Source of the DNA: Phoronis australis
Lineage: Eukaryota > Phoronida > Phoronidae
Direction: 5' to 3'
Length of the DNA stretch: 64,000 nt
NCBI GenBank assembly: GCA_002633005.1
Contig: NMRA01000058.1
Coordinates: 474,916-538,915, forward strand
The notes under the pieces were generated by a model that was given only the letters and a program-made list of their open reading frames with translations, was not told where the DNA came from and searched no databases. The position numbers and the translations under genes were made by a program. Positions 13,046-24,172 of the stretch are shown here, one piece after another (position 1 is the stretch's first letter; every line of letters starts with the position of its first letter).

Positions 13046-14509
13046 TTGCTTCTCTCAAAACCAGTCATTACAAATATCAATTCTTACTCGTTTAATCTTA
13101 AAGGCATTTATTTCCGTTTATAAGTTCTACAGAGTGTTTAACTTAAGCTGATAATGTAAAAGAAATGAAAGAATACAAGAGGGTTACACGTACATTTTTT
13201 ATATATCCTCAAGGTTAACCTCAACTGACTCCCTCAGTGGGCAAAGGTCATCCGGCTCATTTTTGATACTAGTCACGTAATAAACCCGGAAAACATCTTG
13301 TTTTCATTTGAAAGAGTTTAGACTTGGTTTCTATAACTATTTAAAGCAGACTTCTTGCCTAAAAGTTTGTTTGGTGGAAAAACTGAAAACATTTTGATGG
13401 AAGGGGGATTGTATTTTCAACTCATTAGACAGGCATCAATTTTCTGATGGACCTTTTGGATTTTGAAACCATATTCATGATCTGGGAGATATTGAAAGAG
13501 ATATAAGCTTTCAAACTGGACTCACTATGCAGAACAATAAAAGTGAAACCCGAGCCCTCCAGGGCAAAGTGAGTAAATTCTTCCCAGTTAAATAAAATAA
13601 CTATCGTATACTTTGTTTTTCAGAAATATTTTGTTTTCCAAAATTGTTTCACCTCCGGGTATAGATTATAGCTCGACTGATATTTACCCTAGGCAACAAA
13701 CCTTGTCCACATAAACTCTTGTTGCTTCCTTATTTTAGAATTTTCAAATATTATCACAGAAAGGTTTATACAGAAAGTGTCCTGAAATTAGTGAGAACAC
13801 GTGTGTATCTTTGAGATGTTACTTCATGGGACTTTTATGGTACAAGTTTCAGAAACTCCTACTCTTCTTAACTACACAACATGATATAATCTTAATAAGT
13901 GAAATGTTATCATGTTACCAGGATTTCATTAATAAATGCTCTAGAGACCAGGCAAACCCTAATTATACAGAAGTTAAGTTCTGCCGGTATAATTACTGTA
14001 TTCTAAGAGAAATTCAATAACCGAAATCATTTAGGTAAGCTACAATTAATACAGCCCCAGAAATGCAGTAAATCCAGGTTCCCATTCACTCTTTTGCACA
14101 TGAAGGAGTAAGACCATGCTCGGAAGACCAGGAGACACCTTTGTGCAATGCTCGATTGTCAGCCAGTAACGCCAGGATAAGAACCCGGGTCTCCCAAACG
14201 GGAGTCGGGAGCCGCACTGTCTCATGCCAGTTAAAATGCTTATCCATAATATTTCAGGATTCAAATTTAAAGTAGTCAAACCAATCTCCCCGTTAAAAAA
14301 TCATGTTGAATTATGAGGGTGATCCTCTAACTTCCTTTGCTACCACTAATTTAAGTCTATGGCATGAAAAAGAAGTTTTTGTTAACCAATTGAGCATGGG
14401 TCTATACCTCAACTCACAGAAGTTGTACTTGTATCATAATTTTATCAACTAATAATTATACCTGTGTTGTAACTAATAATGAAGCTTACTACTTGCTTAT
14501 ATGTCCGGT
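13046..14509. other. Unassigned non-coding DNA
   Basis: AT-rich with no homologous block elsewhere in the window and no recognisable protein. A GC-richer patch at 14100-14230 has an open minus frame but no family signature. Confidence 0.4.
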
Positions 14510-15200
14510 CTATAATGTTGGGCGTGATGGAGCTACACTGACGTCGGACTTCAGGCATGTCAGTTAAAACATACATCGGCGGATTGAAGTAACGGCTTTA
14601 GACGGCCTCAAGTGGAATAGCGCACACGATACAGTGGCGCCGTGATCCCGAGCGTAATTGGGTATTTACGTACCTTGGTCACTGATGGTCATCTCTTAGA
14701 ACTAAGGTATTTCTACAGGTAGGCGCCAGCGTTCAGTACGGCAAGTAATTCTTGAGAGAAAAGTAAGATCCCCCAAGACTCCGCTAGTTCACCATGTATT
14801 TTTAAGGTAAGCATGTGATTTGCTCCCTGCTATATAATTTGGCAACCAAACATGTGGTAATGACAGGTCTTCCTAATACTTTGAAGGTTTGAACTATGTA
14901 ACATATTATATACATTTTGTTTCTGTATTGAACAGCCAAAGCTGACCTCCCAAAATTTGTTCAAAGCAGTGCTCAACAATCCAACGATACTACTATTAAG
15001 CAAAAGGGGTGGTCGGTTGGCTGGGAAAATAATGAAGCAAAAACACATCATGTAAAAAGTCATCGAGCAAATCAAGAGTTAAAAAAACAAGTTTTTGACC
15101 ACGTGGAATGTTCGACTTGCTCTTAACGACAAGTTGATTTCATGCGCCGTTGCTTTTGGTTGGGCGCTTTCATTTTGGTGTCAGGAGTGAGTCCTTAAAA
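14510..15200 (-). mobile_element. Fragment related to the interior of the 37269-41695 hAT-like element
   Basis: Reverse-complement blocks match 40200-40870. Examples are GGAGCTACACTGACGT against its complement near 40850, CACGATACAGTGGCG near 14630, TTTCTACAGGTAG near 14710, and the GCGCTTTCATTTTGGTGTCA block near 15170. CAGGGCTCGAC termini were not found here, so this is an internal piece or a copy whose ends are lost. Confidence 0.6.
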
Positions 15201-15672
15201 ACATTCCGTTAACCAAGACAAGTAGCTAATGTCACCACAATGGCTCATGTCTGCTTATATTCAAAGCAATGTGACAGTTTCTCCTTTTACTCTGCCATGA
15301 ATTCAGTGTTGAATTGAGAGAATTTGAGCCTGACAACGTATACGATTCGTATACGGTTTCCATCTCAAATAATATCGTTGGTCATGCACCAGCGAGTGTG
15401 CTCCTGTTTTTTCTTATTTCATTGCTCAGGGTGGTGATGTTTTGTGTACTGTCACAGGGAATCACAGAAAGGCAGGCCACGGACTTAATTAACCTGTCAG
15501 GCACCACTTTGTTGGTTCTTTAAGGGCAACGAAATAAATTTGACAAGAACTGTCTCAGTGATCAGTACATGCTGACACGAGTTCAACGCCTGAGTGAAAC
15601 AAAACAATTGTCTCCTTCAGTGAAGAGCATGAGAACACGGGCATGCTTTCAGTAACACTAGGACCAGCTACG
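15201..15672. other. Unassigned non-coding DNA
   Basis: A 69-residue open frame with hydrophobic content occurs at 15314-15523 but shows no family signature or supporting context. It is left unannotated. Confidence 0.35.
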
Positions 15673-15780
15673 TTAGGACCTATGCTAGGACCTATGCTAG
15701 GACCTATGCTAGGACCTATGCTAGGACCTATGCTAGGACCTATGCTAGGACCTATGCTAGGACCTATGCTAGGACCTAGC
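15673..15780. repeat. 12-bp minisatellite, unit CTAGGACCTATG
   Basis: Nine nearly perfect head-to-tail units, the last diverging to CTAGGACCTAGC. The following sequence (15781-15880) is directly homologous to 40045-40120 in the hAT-like element, which has a single related word (TTAGGTCCTAGCG), so the array may have grown inside a related copy. Confidence 0.95.
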
Positions 15781-16792
15781 TAAAATCTAGCCAAAGTCGT
15801 GTGTTCTTATTTAAAATACATACCAATATCTCACGTAACCTCCCAACGTCTTGCTGTTTAGCGAGGACCTAGCGTTACTGAACGGGAAGCGGGTATTTTA
15901 CCGCCATCGTAAGGCAAGGTTCCGCTAACACTGATAGATTGTCACTGAAAGGTAAGGGAGTTGAGCATGTTTTGGAATCTTAGTTTTGTGCGACAAGTGT
16001 TCACACAAGCACAGACACTTTTCAGGAGGTCTCATCGTGAAAAATTAGGGGTGGGCGGCAAGCCAAGCATGGAAGCTTAAAAAAGAAAAATTGGAAAATT
16101 TTGGGGGTGGGCAGTAAGCCGAGCATAGGCGGTAACCCGGACAAGTACGGTACTCCAAACCTTTGTCATCTCATTTTTGAATGTCGTAGTAAGCAACTGA
16201 TTTATTAATTTCTACGCTATGCTGAGCTTTTCTTTGTTTAATATTTTTCAATATGTTAGTTCTTTTATCTCATATGATTTCCTTTTCTTTTGTTTTTTTC
16301 CTTTGTGTTATTAGCCACTATTATATTTTTACTTAAATAATTTATGGCTATGTACATGTAAGGTTACATATAATGATTCATTTTCTGGGAAAATTCCCTG
16401 TACAATTATTGTACTGTGTTATACAAACCTTTCATAATTGTATCTGTTTTGGAGAAACTGCCTGTGCGCAGCCTTTGTATCTTGATCCAAGTTAGAAGTT
16501 GATTCCTGCAGCTGGGTCATTTTCACTTGATTTTCTTCGATGTTTTTCTCTAAAGCTGTGAACGAACAGAACCACTTCATAAATCACACAATTCTCTGGA
16601 ACTGTAATACATCAGAAATTCATTTGCAATCTACAAAGTTGACAACATGTCAGTCATATTTTCTTAGCCGTGCCTGTGAAATCCAATGGGAAACTAGGTG
16701 TAAAACATGGGGAAAATCACATAAATTTATACTAAAATATGTTATTTTTGCCATGTTGAGAAACTAGTGCTAAGTATTACCTTTCTACTTCC
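15781..16792. other. Non-coding DNA with a short match to the 40 kb element
   Basis: The first 100 bp match 40045-40120 in direct orientation (TCTAGCCAAAG, ATCTCACGTAA, GACCTAGCG). Near 16100 GGCAGTAAGCCGAGCATAG is the reverse complement of a word at about 40930. The remainder is AT-rich and unassigned. Confidence 0.45.
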
Positions 16793-17560
16793 CAGGGTGA
16801 GAATTTTACACGTTTGACACTCTTGAGCTTGTCAAATGCGTCAAACATGTAAAAAGCGTGTAGTATGTGTCAAAATTGCCACGCTAACGTGTAAAACGTG
16901 TAAAATTTTACACACTAGCATGTCAAATGTGTAATGTGCCACTCTAGCTTGTCAAACGTGTAAAAGTTGACACGCTAGCTAGCGTATCAAATGTGTAAAT
17001 ATGATAGAACTCTTCAATAGAGATACAATTTAAATAGGCTTGGCAGTTCTGAATAGGTCGCTGAGAGGTAATCACCCAATTTGAATGACTAAACATGTTC
17101 CCTTAATAATATAAAAGAATTTGCAACAAAAGTATTTCACTGCCTTTTCAAATGTACAAATACTGACAGAGATACAGTTGGTTTAGCTGTCAGAGAGTGC
17201 AGTTGAGTCAGGAGACCACTTATGAAGCATGGTTTTCGAGTGTGATGCAGCTCTAGATGTTTGGTATGTACGTATTCTAGTTGACAGTGGCTTGTTAAAC
17301 CTTTCTTGCAAATGGTCTTTCTGTTAAACAAGTAAGTTGGACTGTAACAGAAAACAAGAGAGTCAGTAGAAACACACTACATGTGTCAATCATGGAGTAT
17401 TAGAACAAAAATTACACATTTTTGTCACGTTTTTGCCACCTTTGACACGCTACATTTTACACGTTTGACATGTCACGTTTTACACGTTTGACACTAGACA
17501 CGCTGTTCCAATACTCCACTTTCTCAGAGGGTGTAAAACCTGTAAAACTCTAACCCGGGT
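16793..17560 (-). mobile_element. Inverted-repeat element built of ACACGTTTGACA words, copy 1
   Basis: Left end CCAGGGTGAGAATTTTACAC and right end near CTCTAACCCGGG form an imperfect terminal inverted repeat. Both arms consist of many copies of ACACGTTTGACA and its complement, often joined around GCTAGCGT. The non-repetitive centre (TGACAGAGATACAGTTGG and neighbours) matches the centre of 36348-37055 in reverse complement. No protein is encoded. The architecture is MITE-like; the superfamily is not clear and no target duplication was resolved. Confidence 0.75.
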
Positions 17561-18540
17561 CATTAGCTTAGATCGACATGAATAGAAAGGGCTTGCTAAA
17601 TAGGCATTATAAAAGTTTTCTGAGGGCAAAGAGAATCTCAGGGTTGACCAGTGTAAGTGAGAAGTTCTCTACATGTACTTTCTTGAGTTAAAATCGATAG
17701 TTCTGCAGATATTTGGCTAAAAACACAGACTTGTATGTAAAGTTATGTAGGACTATCTCTGCAAGTCAGTGTATTTATCCAAATAGACTTGCTATAGATT
17801 TTAACTCAGTAAAAGTACATATTTTCTATTAGGCTGGTAAAATTTGGTTTTTGATCTTTAACCAATATGCCATTAATGGCATCATACGGCAATGCCTGTT
17901 TAGTAAAATTTAGCAAACAAAAAGTTACATTGATAACAACGTGATTCACATCCTTTGTGAATTTTGGCACTTTAAATTATAACTTTGATTTAGAACTCTT
18001 GAAAATTTGGGAAAAGTAACTGTTATAAAATCACTTATTTCCAAAATTAACCATTTATCATTGTTCATTGCCTATTCCATCTTCAACCTTTTTAAATAAA
18101 GTGAACGATTTGTTTTTCTTTAACTTGGAAATACGAATCCGACAAGATTAAGAGAGCTATATTGACAAAAAGCATCAGAGAAGGGGGTGTTAATATGATA
18201 GACCTGAAACATTTTAATGTAAAGCCCTCAAACTTTCATGCATAAGGAGACATTATAACGCTCAATACAAGTAGAGACTGCTTATTGACGCAGAGTTTGG
18301 TATTGCAAATAATGACATTTCAAAACACGGGAGATTTTCCTTGACAGACAAATTGAATGTTAATAACAAACTTTGCCGTGAATGTTTACAACATCTTTAA
18401 TTAGAAAACAGTATGATGATGTGGACAAGCATAAATGCTTGTTTCTGCAAATATTTTAAACAACAGTAAAATTCTAGTAGGCGAGCAACCCTTTTAAGTG
18501 GAATCTTTTTTAAAGAAAAATGGTATTTCACTCAAATATA
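17561..18540. other. Unassigned AT-rich DNA
   Basis: The first ~100 bp (AGGGCTTGCTAAATAGGCATTATAAAAG) match sequence just outside the sister element at about 37105-37150. Homology therefore extends beyond the inverted repeats on this side. The rest shows nothing recognisable. Confidence 0.45.
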
Positions 18541-18858
18541 TTTATGTGAGCATATGGACCCGTCTTACTCCTTTACCCCCTTTATTCGGTCTAGTCCATT
18601 AATTCCTTTGTGCAGGACTACTGGTCATTCTCCCAGCCTCATTGGTCAATTGTTATCACGTGCTCAGAGTTTGGTCAGCTCTGGGCTCTCATAGGCTGAT
18701 GATTGTCACGTGTCTTTAGGAATTCACATTTGTTATTGTAACCTCGTTTTTTGTCGACCTCCTTCGTTCAGGCCTCGTTGACATACGACTAAAACTTCTC
18801 AAATGTTTCGTGGCACGCCATTCTCCTAACGATAAGCTCGTTTCCCTATCTTTGTACG

Positions 18859-19440
18859 ATGCCTATTCCCTGTGTTCGTCTCGGTTCTTCATATATTCGT
18901 TGGCTGGGCCAGTTTGCCCAGTCCCGCTCTCCTCAGGTTAACCTGGGGTTTGATTCCCTCATTATGCAGTCACATTTTCTGGGTTTGTCAGGTGCCACCC
19001 TGTCGCCGGGCCCCCGATCCATGTACCAACACGTCCTCCGACTGTCCTGCATTCCCCCCCGTTTCGTTTTCCTTCAGGTCGGAGGGAACGACATCTCGTC
19101 CCCATCCTCCGATCCCATCCGCGTTGCTCGTTCATTTACACTCTTGCCCTACACATCCTTTCCCACTTCCCCTCCATCCAACGCATCATTGTTGGTCAGG
19201 TTTTCCAACACTTTCACGACGACGGTGGGTTCAATCTTCGCTGCCGCTCCCTCAACACTGCCCTCCGTTCCTTACTCCGTCCCCCCTCCTCTGTATCCCT
19301 CTGGACCCACCGCGGCGGTTTCTGGCGAGACCCTTTACTGTGACCGGGTCCACCTTAACCTGGCGGGTCTTCATAAACAAGCCCTCAGTGTTCGTTTTGC
19401 CTTTGGGTTCTATACCAGTTTGCCCCTTCCTCCTAATTCC
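18859..19440 (+). pseudogene. SGNH/GDSL-like hydrolase domain of a retroelement
   Basis: Family blocks occur in order. Block I is RLGSSYIRWL with the serine at residues 10-11, block II is a glycine region GLSGATL at about 42-48, block III is FLQVGGNDIS with GGND at 75-78, and block V is CDRVHLNLAGL with Asp162 and His165. The middle part of the domain (an IIVGQVFQHFHDDG stretch and a WTHRGGFW stretch) reads in a different frame, so at least two compensating frameshifts are present. SGNH enzymes hydrolyse esters through a Ser-His dyad or triad; in retroelements their role is not settled. The start is not certain because the frame is open upstream. Confidence 0.6.
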
Positions 19441-19983
19441 GTCCCTTACCCGGCCACTAATTCCCGGTCACGAATTTGTATTTCCCTCTTACCCCTATTC
19501 TTATCAAGCCCCTACCCCACTTGTGTCGGTGTCACGCCCGGCATTGTCTGCCTCTGGCTTCCCCGTTCTCGGCACTGTGTGCCGTCACTCCCTTTCTGCT
19601 CTCTGCGTCAGAGGCACCCTTTCTGGCACTGTGTGCCTATTTGTTCCCTTGTACATTCTCATCGATTTTTCAAGCCTTATCCACCTACGCCACTTGCGTG
19701 GCAGTGCCTTTTTGGCATAATCTGTCCCCTGTCCCCAGTGTTTCTCCACGCCCCTCACACCCTTCCTCCCACATATTTTTGGCCCCTCAATGGTGGCTTA
19801 TTCCACCCTCGCTTTTCGGCCGTTCTCCTCCCCAGTGCCTTTTCGGCTTCATATGCCTCCCTGTCTCCAGTTTTCAAAGCTGGTTGTCACCCCTTTCTCC
19901 CCTAAGTCTTTTCGGCCACTCACTGGCGGCCTGTTATGCCCTTGCTTTTCGGTACTTCTCCTCCCCTCTTCTTTCCCTTTCAG

Positions 19984-20407
19984 ATGCCTCGGAAATCGAC
20001 ACGTGCTTCAACCTCACCATACGCTCGCCCATCACCATCTTCAACGGTGACCACTTCCACCGCCTCAGCTCCACCAACTCCAGACATCTCTACCAACGTG
20101 GCGACTGTCATCTCGCAACTCCGGGAGGACCCATCTCTCTTGACACCATCCTCGTCAACCACTTCACTGTCTCCCGTTGCCACTGCACCAGCGCCTCAAC
20201 CGGCTACCGTCTCCACACCCGGGAATCAGCCTCAACCAACTGCTTCGCCACCCAGCCTGCCGCCCATATCTGGTGACGACCCTTAATCTTGATGAGGTTC
20301 ATAACCTTGATTGTTACGGACCAGTTCGTTGATTTTTACCATGTTCTGCCCCCCACTCAATCGTTCTCTGTCCTGTCCATTACTCTCCGGGATGACCAGC
20401 AGGTCAT
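19984..20407 (+). pseudogene. Pro/Ser/Thr-rich ORF of the same retroelement, truncated by insertion
   Basis: An ATG at 19984 opens a frame beginning MPRKSTRASTSPYARPS, followed by a long low-complexity Pro/Ser/Thr region and PPISGDDP before a stop near 20286. The initial basic segment followed by disordered sequence is typical of Gag-like first ORFs. The reading frame is lost after 20286. The element is cut at 20407 by the gypsy insertion; downstream sequence from 29649 (LQQMVSDLHKFTCIYTIV in one frame) may be its continuation. Confidence 0.4.
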
Positions 20408-20487
20408 TGTTCTGAAGTTGTATGGCTTCTTGTTTAGTATTTTGTGTTTTTGAATTAACCTGGCAGATGGTGCTCAACAACTAAACA
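20408..20487 (+). repeat. 5' LTR, 80 bp
   Basis: Starts TGTTCTGAAG and ends CAACAACTAAACA. Six differences from the 3' copy, three of them C or G in the 3' copy against T or A here. The 5-bp target duplication GTCAT lies immediately left. Confidence 0.9.
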
Positions 20488-20505
20488 TGGTGGCAGCGGT
20501 GGGAT
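20488..20505 (+). promoter_or_regulatory. Primer-binding site for tRNA-Leu
   Basis: TGGTGGCAGCGGTGGGAT starts at the base after the 5' LTR. Its complement ends CACCGCTGCCACCA, the 3' end of animal tRNA-Leu of the AAG/UAG group including the added CCA (from known tRNA sequences). The match covers all 18 nt. Confidence 0.85.
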
Positions 20506-20567
20506 AAAATTTGCGCCGAAAACTCTGCAAATTGTGCATGTTAAACTGTGGGTGAATACAAGTCACA

Positions 20568-21381
20568 ATGGCAAAAATTAGTCCCCCAGATGCAGCAGCT
20601 TTCCCCTTTGACAAACCCTTGCTGTGGCCTGAGTGGCGTAAACGTTTCATGCAATATTGACTCGCATCCAAACTGAACAAAGACGACGGGGAAGTCCAAG
20701 TAGCGGCCACACTTATTTACAGCATGGGCACCGATGCTGAAAATGTCTTCAAAACGTTTGGCCTGAGTGATCCCGATGCTAAGACATTTGACATTGTCAT
20801 AGAAAAATTTGATGCCCACTTCATCCCAAAAAGAAACATTATACACGAACGAGCCATATTCAACCAGAAAGTCCCGCATGCCGATGAAAATGTTGAGTCA
20901 TTTTTACGAGCGTTGTATGAACAGGCCAACCACTGTGACTTCCAAGACAGAGACGACATGATACGCAACCGGCTTGTCATAGGACGCGATCAAGATGTGT
21001 CAAAAGTTACAACTGAAATCAGGGCTTACACTCCAACAAGCTATCTTGTCTGCTCGACAGGCCGAGCAGGTTAACTCCCAGATCTGGCAGTTGTCACTCG
21101 CAACTGGCCCAGTTAAGGCCATAGGTGCCATCAGAGGTCATAGACGAGGTCAGCATCACGTTCTCCGTGGTAGAGGCAAAAGTAGGCCTAAGCATGACAG
21201 CGACACACCTTTACGCGACAGCGGCACGCAACAGAATTGTGGTCAATGCGGTTACAGTGAACACAAACGCGGTGAAATATGCCCTGCAACTGATCAGCTA
21301 TGCAACAGATGTCATCAAAAAGGACCTTTCAAATCACAGTGCAGGTCAAACAAAATTAAAGATATTCATTGGAAACGGTGA
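20568..21381 (+). pseudogene. Gag polyprotein of the gypsy element, broken
   Basis: The frame starts at ATG 20568 (MAKISPPDAAAFPFDKP) and continues through LLWPEWRKRF, typical of the Gag start in this invertebrate gypsy group. A TGA at 20658-20660 interrupts it after residue 30. It then resumes in the same frame (DAKTFDIVIEKFDAHF, IIHERAIFNQK) to about 21000, where a +1 shift leads to LTLQQAILSARQAE and the nucleocapsid zinc knuckles. The first knuckle reads CGQCGYSEHKRGEIC; the second, CNRCHQKGPFKSQC, has Pro where the zinc-binding His belongs. Gag would build the particle and package element RNA. The stop, the shift and the lost His make it non-functional. Confidence 0.85.
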
Positions 21382-21610
21382 AGAAAGTGAGTCAAACGCA
21401 TACGTCCTTGGTAGTTGTACAGTTGCCGATGACAACGAGGACACGTCTGACAATTGGACAGTGAATCTGACAATCCACGGCAACTTAGTCAAGTTCAAGA
21501 TCGATACCGGAGCCGATATTTCGATCATGCCAGAGTCCGTCTACGAGACACTCAAACCCCGACCCGGTTTAGAGCAGACAAAAACTGTTTTGTTCACGCG
21601 CCTAGCGGTA
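21352..21610 (+). pseudogene. Aspartic protease of the gypsy element
   Basis: One frame carries LTIHGNLVKFKIDTGADISI, with the retropepsin active-site motif DTGAD at about 21501-21515, followed by MPESVYETLKP. It lies in a different frame from the zinc knuckles, consistent with a Gag-Pol shift or with decay. The frame is lost near 21580, and 21610-21900 between protease and reverse transcriptase is unreadable. Confidence 0.85.
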
Positions 21611-21939
21611 GACTTAAGGCGTCAGGTTCTTTTCTCGCATCAGTAAAACATGATGAGAGTAAATACATAGTTCCGCGTCTTTGTTGTATCCGGAACAAAG
21701 AGTTGTCTGTTGAGCCGAAATGTTTCCACGAAACTTGGACTTGTTTGACGCGTGGGTGAAAGAGTGTGTTTTTGCTACAACAGGACTACTGACGTGTGAC
21801 CCGATAAGATACATTTGAAAGAAAACGTATAGTTTGAACGCAGCGAGGCGAATACCCATACCACTGATGCCGAAAGTTATAAGGCTGAAATCGAGCGATT
21901 TTGGTTGCAGGTGACATAATCAAACCAGTAACTCAGCCT

Positions 21940-22500
21940 ACTCCGTGGTGTGCGCCGATTGTTAATTCCTGTTGCTAAGATTAAGGATGGAAGTGTCCGT
22001 ATATGCGGAGATTTAAAGAAACTGAACCTCGCAGTGCAACGTGAACGTTTATGTTCTACCTACTTTACTACACCAGATGCTTCTAGTGGGTATTGGGCTG
22101 TTCCACTGCAAGAGGAGAGTTGCCTTCTCACTACGTTTATCACACCGATGGGCCGTTTTTGTTTTAAACATTTACCGTTTGGAATTAGCTGTGCTAGCGA
22201 GATATTCCAGAGAATTATGAACGAGTTACTTGAGGGTACTCAAGCAATCATTTGGCCAGATCACTTTTGATATATGGCAAGACCGTGAGTGAGCACGACG
22301 CAATGCTAGAAACCGTCATGAAGAGAACTGAAGAGTCCGGATTGAAACTAAACCGAGCCATTAGTGTTCGTTTCGTCAGAGTCAGTTGAGATACATCGGG
22401 CATAAATTCAATGCTTCAGGATTAATGAGTCCCGATGAGACAAAAGTACGTGCAATCATGGATCTTGAGCCGCCTACAAACGTGATGGAATTAACTTCGC
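21940..22500 (+). pseudogene. Reverse transcriptase of the gypsy element, catalytic site damaged
   Basis: Readable motifs are DGSVRICGDLKKLN, PDASSGYWAVPLQ (the first catalytic Asp), TPMGRFCFKHLPFGI and EIFQRIMNELLEG, in normal order. The segment that should hold the Tyr-x-Asp-Asp site reads WPDH and is followed at once by a stop (about 22265). A different frame then gives YGKTVSEHDAM and RTEESGLKLN, the usual following motifs. The enzyme would copy element RNA into DNA; the altered Asp-Asp and multiple frame changes mean it cannot. Confidence 0.88.
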
Positions 22501-22523
22501 AGTTCTAGGCATGGTAAAGTATC

Positions 22524-23058
22524 TTGGAAGATATTTGCCATCTCGCAACTGTAATGGCACCTATGAACGAACTGCTTTGTAAAGACATTGAGTTCCATTG
22601 GGGAGTTGCCCAAGAAAAATCGTTCAACAAAGAAGTTAAAGAACTCATTTGCAATAGCCCAGTACTGGCATATTATGATGCAACCTTATCCACTGTTGTG
22701 GGTTGTGATGCTAGTAGCTATGGCATCGGCAGTGTTATCATGCAACAGCATGCTATTGCTTTCTGTTCAAGAAAATTAACGCCAGCTGAAAAAAACTATG
22801 CCCAAATTGAAAAAGAGTGTTTGGCAGCCACATGGGTTTGCGAAAAATTCCATCGATATTTATTGGGGACTGGAGTCATTCCGTCTAATAACCGACCATA
22901 AACCGCTTGTCCCTCTGCTGAATACGTGTGACATTGATTGTGTACCGTTACGTTGTCAGAGGCTTATTATAAGACTGTGCCTTTCAGTTTGCAAGCAGAG
23001 CAGTCTTTCCTGGCAAACTCATGGTTGTGGCAGATGCTTTATCCAGAGCACCCATTAG
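22524..23058 (+). pseudogene. RNase H domain of the gypsy element
   Basis: A continuous 125-codon frame (22524-22901) includes the tether region FHWGVAQEKSFNKEVKELI and the RNase H motifs VGCDASSYGIGSVIMQ (first Asp), AFCSRKLTPAEKNYAQIEKE (Glu) and TWVCEKFHRYL. A frameshift near 22870 moves the TDHKPLVPLLN motif (second Asp region) into another frame. RNase H removes RNA from the RNA-DNA hybrid. This is the best-preserved part of the element. Confidence 0.88.
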
Positions 23059-23169
23059 AGAAACCGAGTCTGAGCTACTGAACACGAGGTGGCATTCCAT
23101 GTCAATGCTGTAATCGACGCCAAGTCTATGTTTCACAGGAAACTAGTTGCGATCCAAGTAGTGACTGAG

Positions 23170-23791
23170 CAAGATGAAGAGCTCCAGCGAAGCCATTGAA
23201 TTGACCATGAATGGTTGGCCAGCCCATAAGAGTTCCGTCATCCGCGCTAGAGTTCTACAATGTGAGACACAGCCTTTCAGTAGCCAACGGTGTACTACTG
23301 ATAGGTTCCTGTATTGTAATACCACAAACTATGCGCAAAGATATTCTAAGTCGCATTCACGATGGACACATGGAAATTAACAAATGCTGCGAAAGAGCCC
23401 CGCATTAACGACGACATACAGATTTATTCGTGAATGTGAGTTTTGTCAAGTGCACCGACCAACACAGAAACACGAGCCACTGATCGTTACACCACAACTT
23501 AATAGACCATGGCAAAAACTGGCCGTTGAGACTTATGTGAGGTAAACAAAGTGAAATGTCTTGTTATTATGGACTATTATTCCAAGTGGTTGGAGGTAAT
23601 TCGTATGACCGACACAACAGCATCTCGAGTAATTGCAGAAGAAAAAGCAGTGTTCGCGCGCTTTGGAATCCCAGAGGAAATCGTATCGAACAATGGTCCC
23701 CCGTTTGATTCTGAAGCAATGAGGCGTTTTGCTGCATAGTATGGTATTGTTAATTCTTACGACAGTCCTCACAACCCACAGGCTAATGGCC
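23170..23791 (+). pseudogene. Integrase N-terminal and core part, split by insertion
   Basis: Fragments of the zinc-binding N-terminal region are spread over two frames (CIVIPQTMRKDILSRIHDGH near 23310-23370). The catalytic core follows in 23551-23739: CLVIMDYYSKWLEVIRM contains the first Asp, and the second catalytic Asp is Asn in IPEEIVSNNGPPF. A stop occurs before YGIVNSYDSPHNPQ. The sequence is then interrupted by the CCCATAC element and continues at 28591. Confidence 0.85.
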
Positions 23792-24172
23792 CCCATACAA
23801 AAAGGAAAAGTTGAGCTTCAATTGAGTTTCAATTGAAATTCAATTAAATTTCAATAGAAAATTGAATTTCTATTGAATATGTCTATTGAATGGAAATTCA
23901 ATTGGCACTTCCCTTGAAACTGATTATGCCATCAATTGAATGGCTACTGAACGGCTATTGACTTTCTGCACTTAGAAAATTTTTAGCTGTTCTGTATTGA
24001 ATGGCTATTGAATTCCAGGACTTAGAAAAATTTTGGCAGTTCGGAATTGAATAGTTATAATTGAATTTCAGGATGTCGTGGAATTGAATGGCTATTGAAT
24101 TTTAAGACTTAGGGAATTTCTGGATGCTCTGATTTAACAACAAGTTACCAGCAATATTTATTTTAAACATGT

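Larger units (their letters stand above)
18541..20407 (+). mobile_element. Decayed retroelement with SGNH-hydrolase ORF and Pro/Ser-rich ORF (left part)
   Basis: A GC-rich, pyrimidine-biased block, unlike its AT-rich surroundings, holds an SGNH-type ORF (18859-19440), a C-rich spacer with repeated TTTTCGGCC and GGCACTGTGTGCC words, and a second Pro/Ser/Thr-rich ORF starting at 19984. The combination resembles invertebrate retroelements of DIRS-like type, an assignment made from memory of such elements. The right part is separated by the gypsy insertion and resumes at 29649. No tyrosine recombinase or reverse transcriptase of this element is present in the window. The left boundary is approximate. 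Confidence 0.55.

Noticed and set aside
14090-14230. GC-rich patch with CCCGGGTCTCCC as a possible tRNA-like B box
   Set aside because: No matching A box at the right distance and no cloverleaf could be drawn.
18859-19905. 348-codon frame taken as a single intact protein
   Set aside because: Only the first ~80 and residues ~155-180 match SGNH blocks; the middle of the domain is in another frame and the tail translates a C-rich non-coding spacer.
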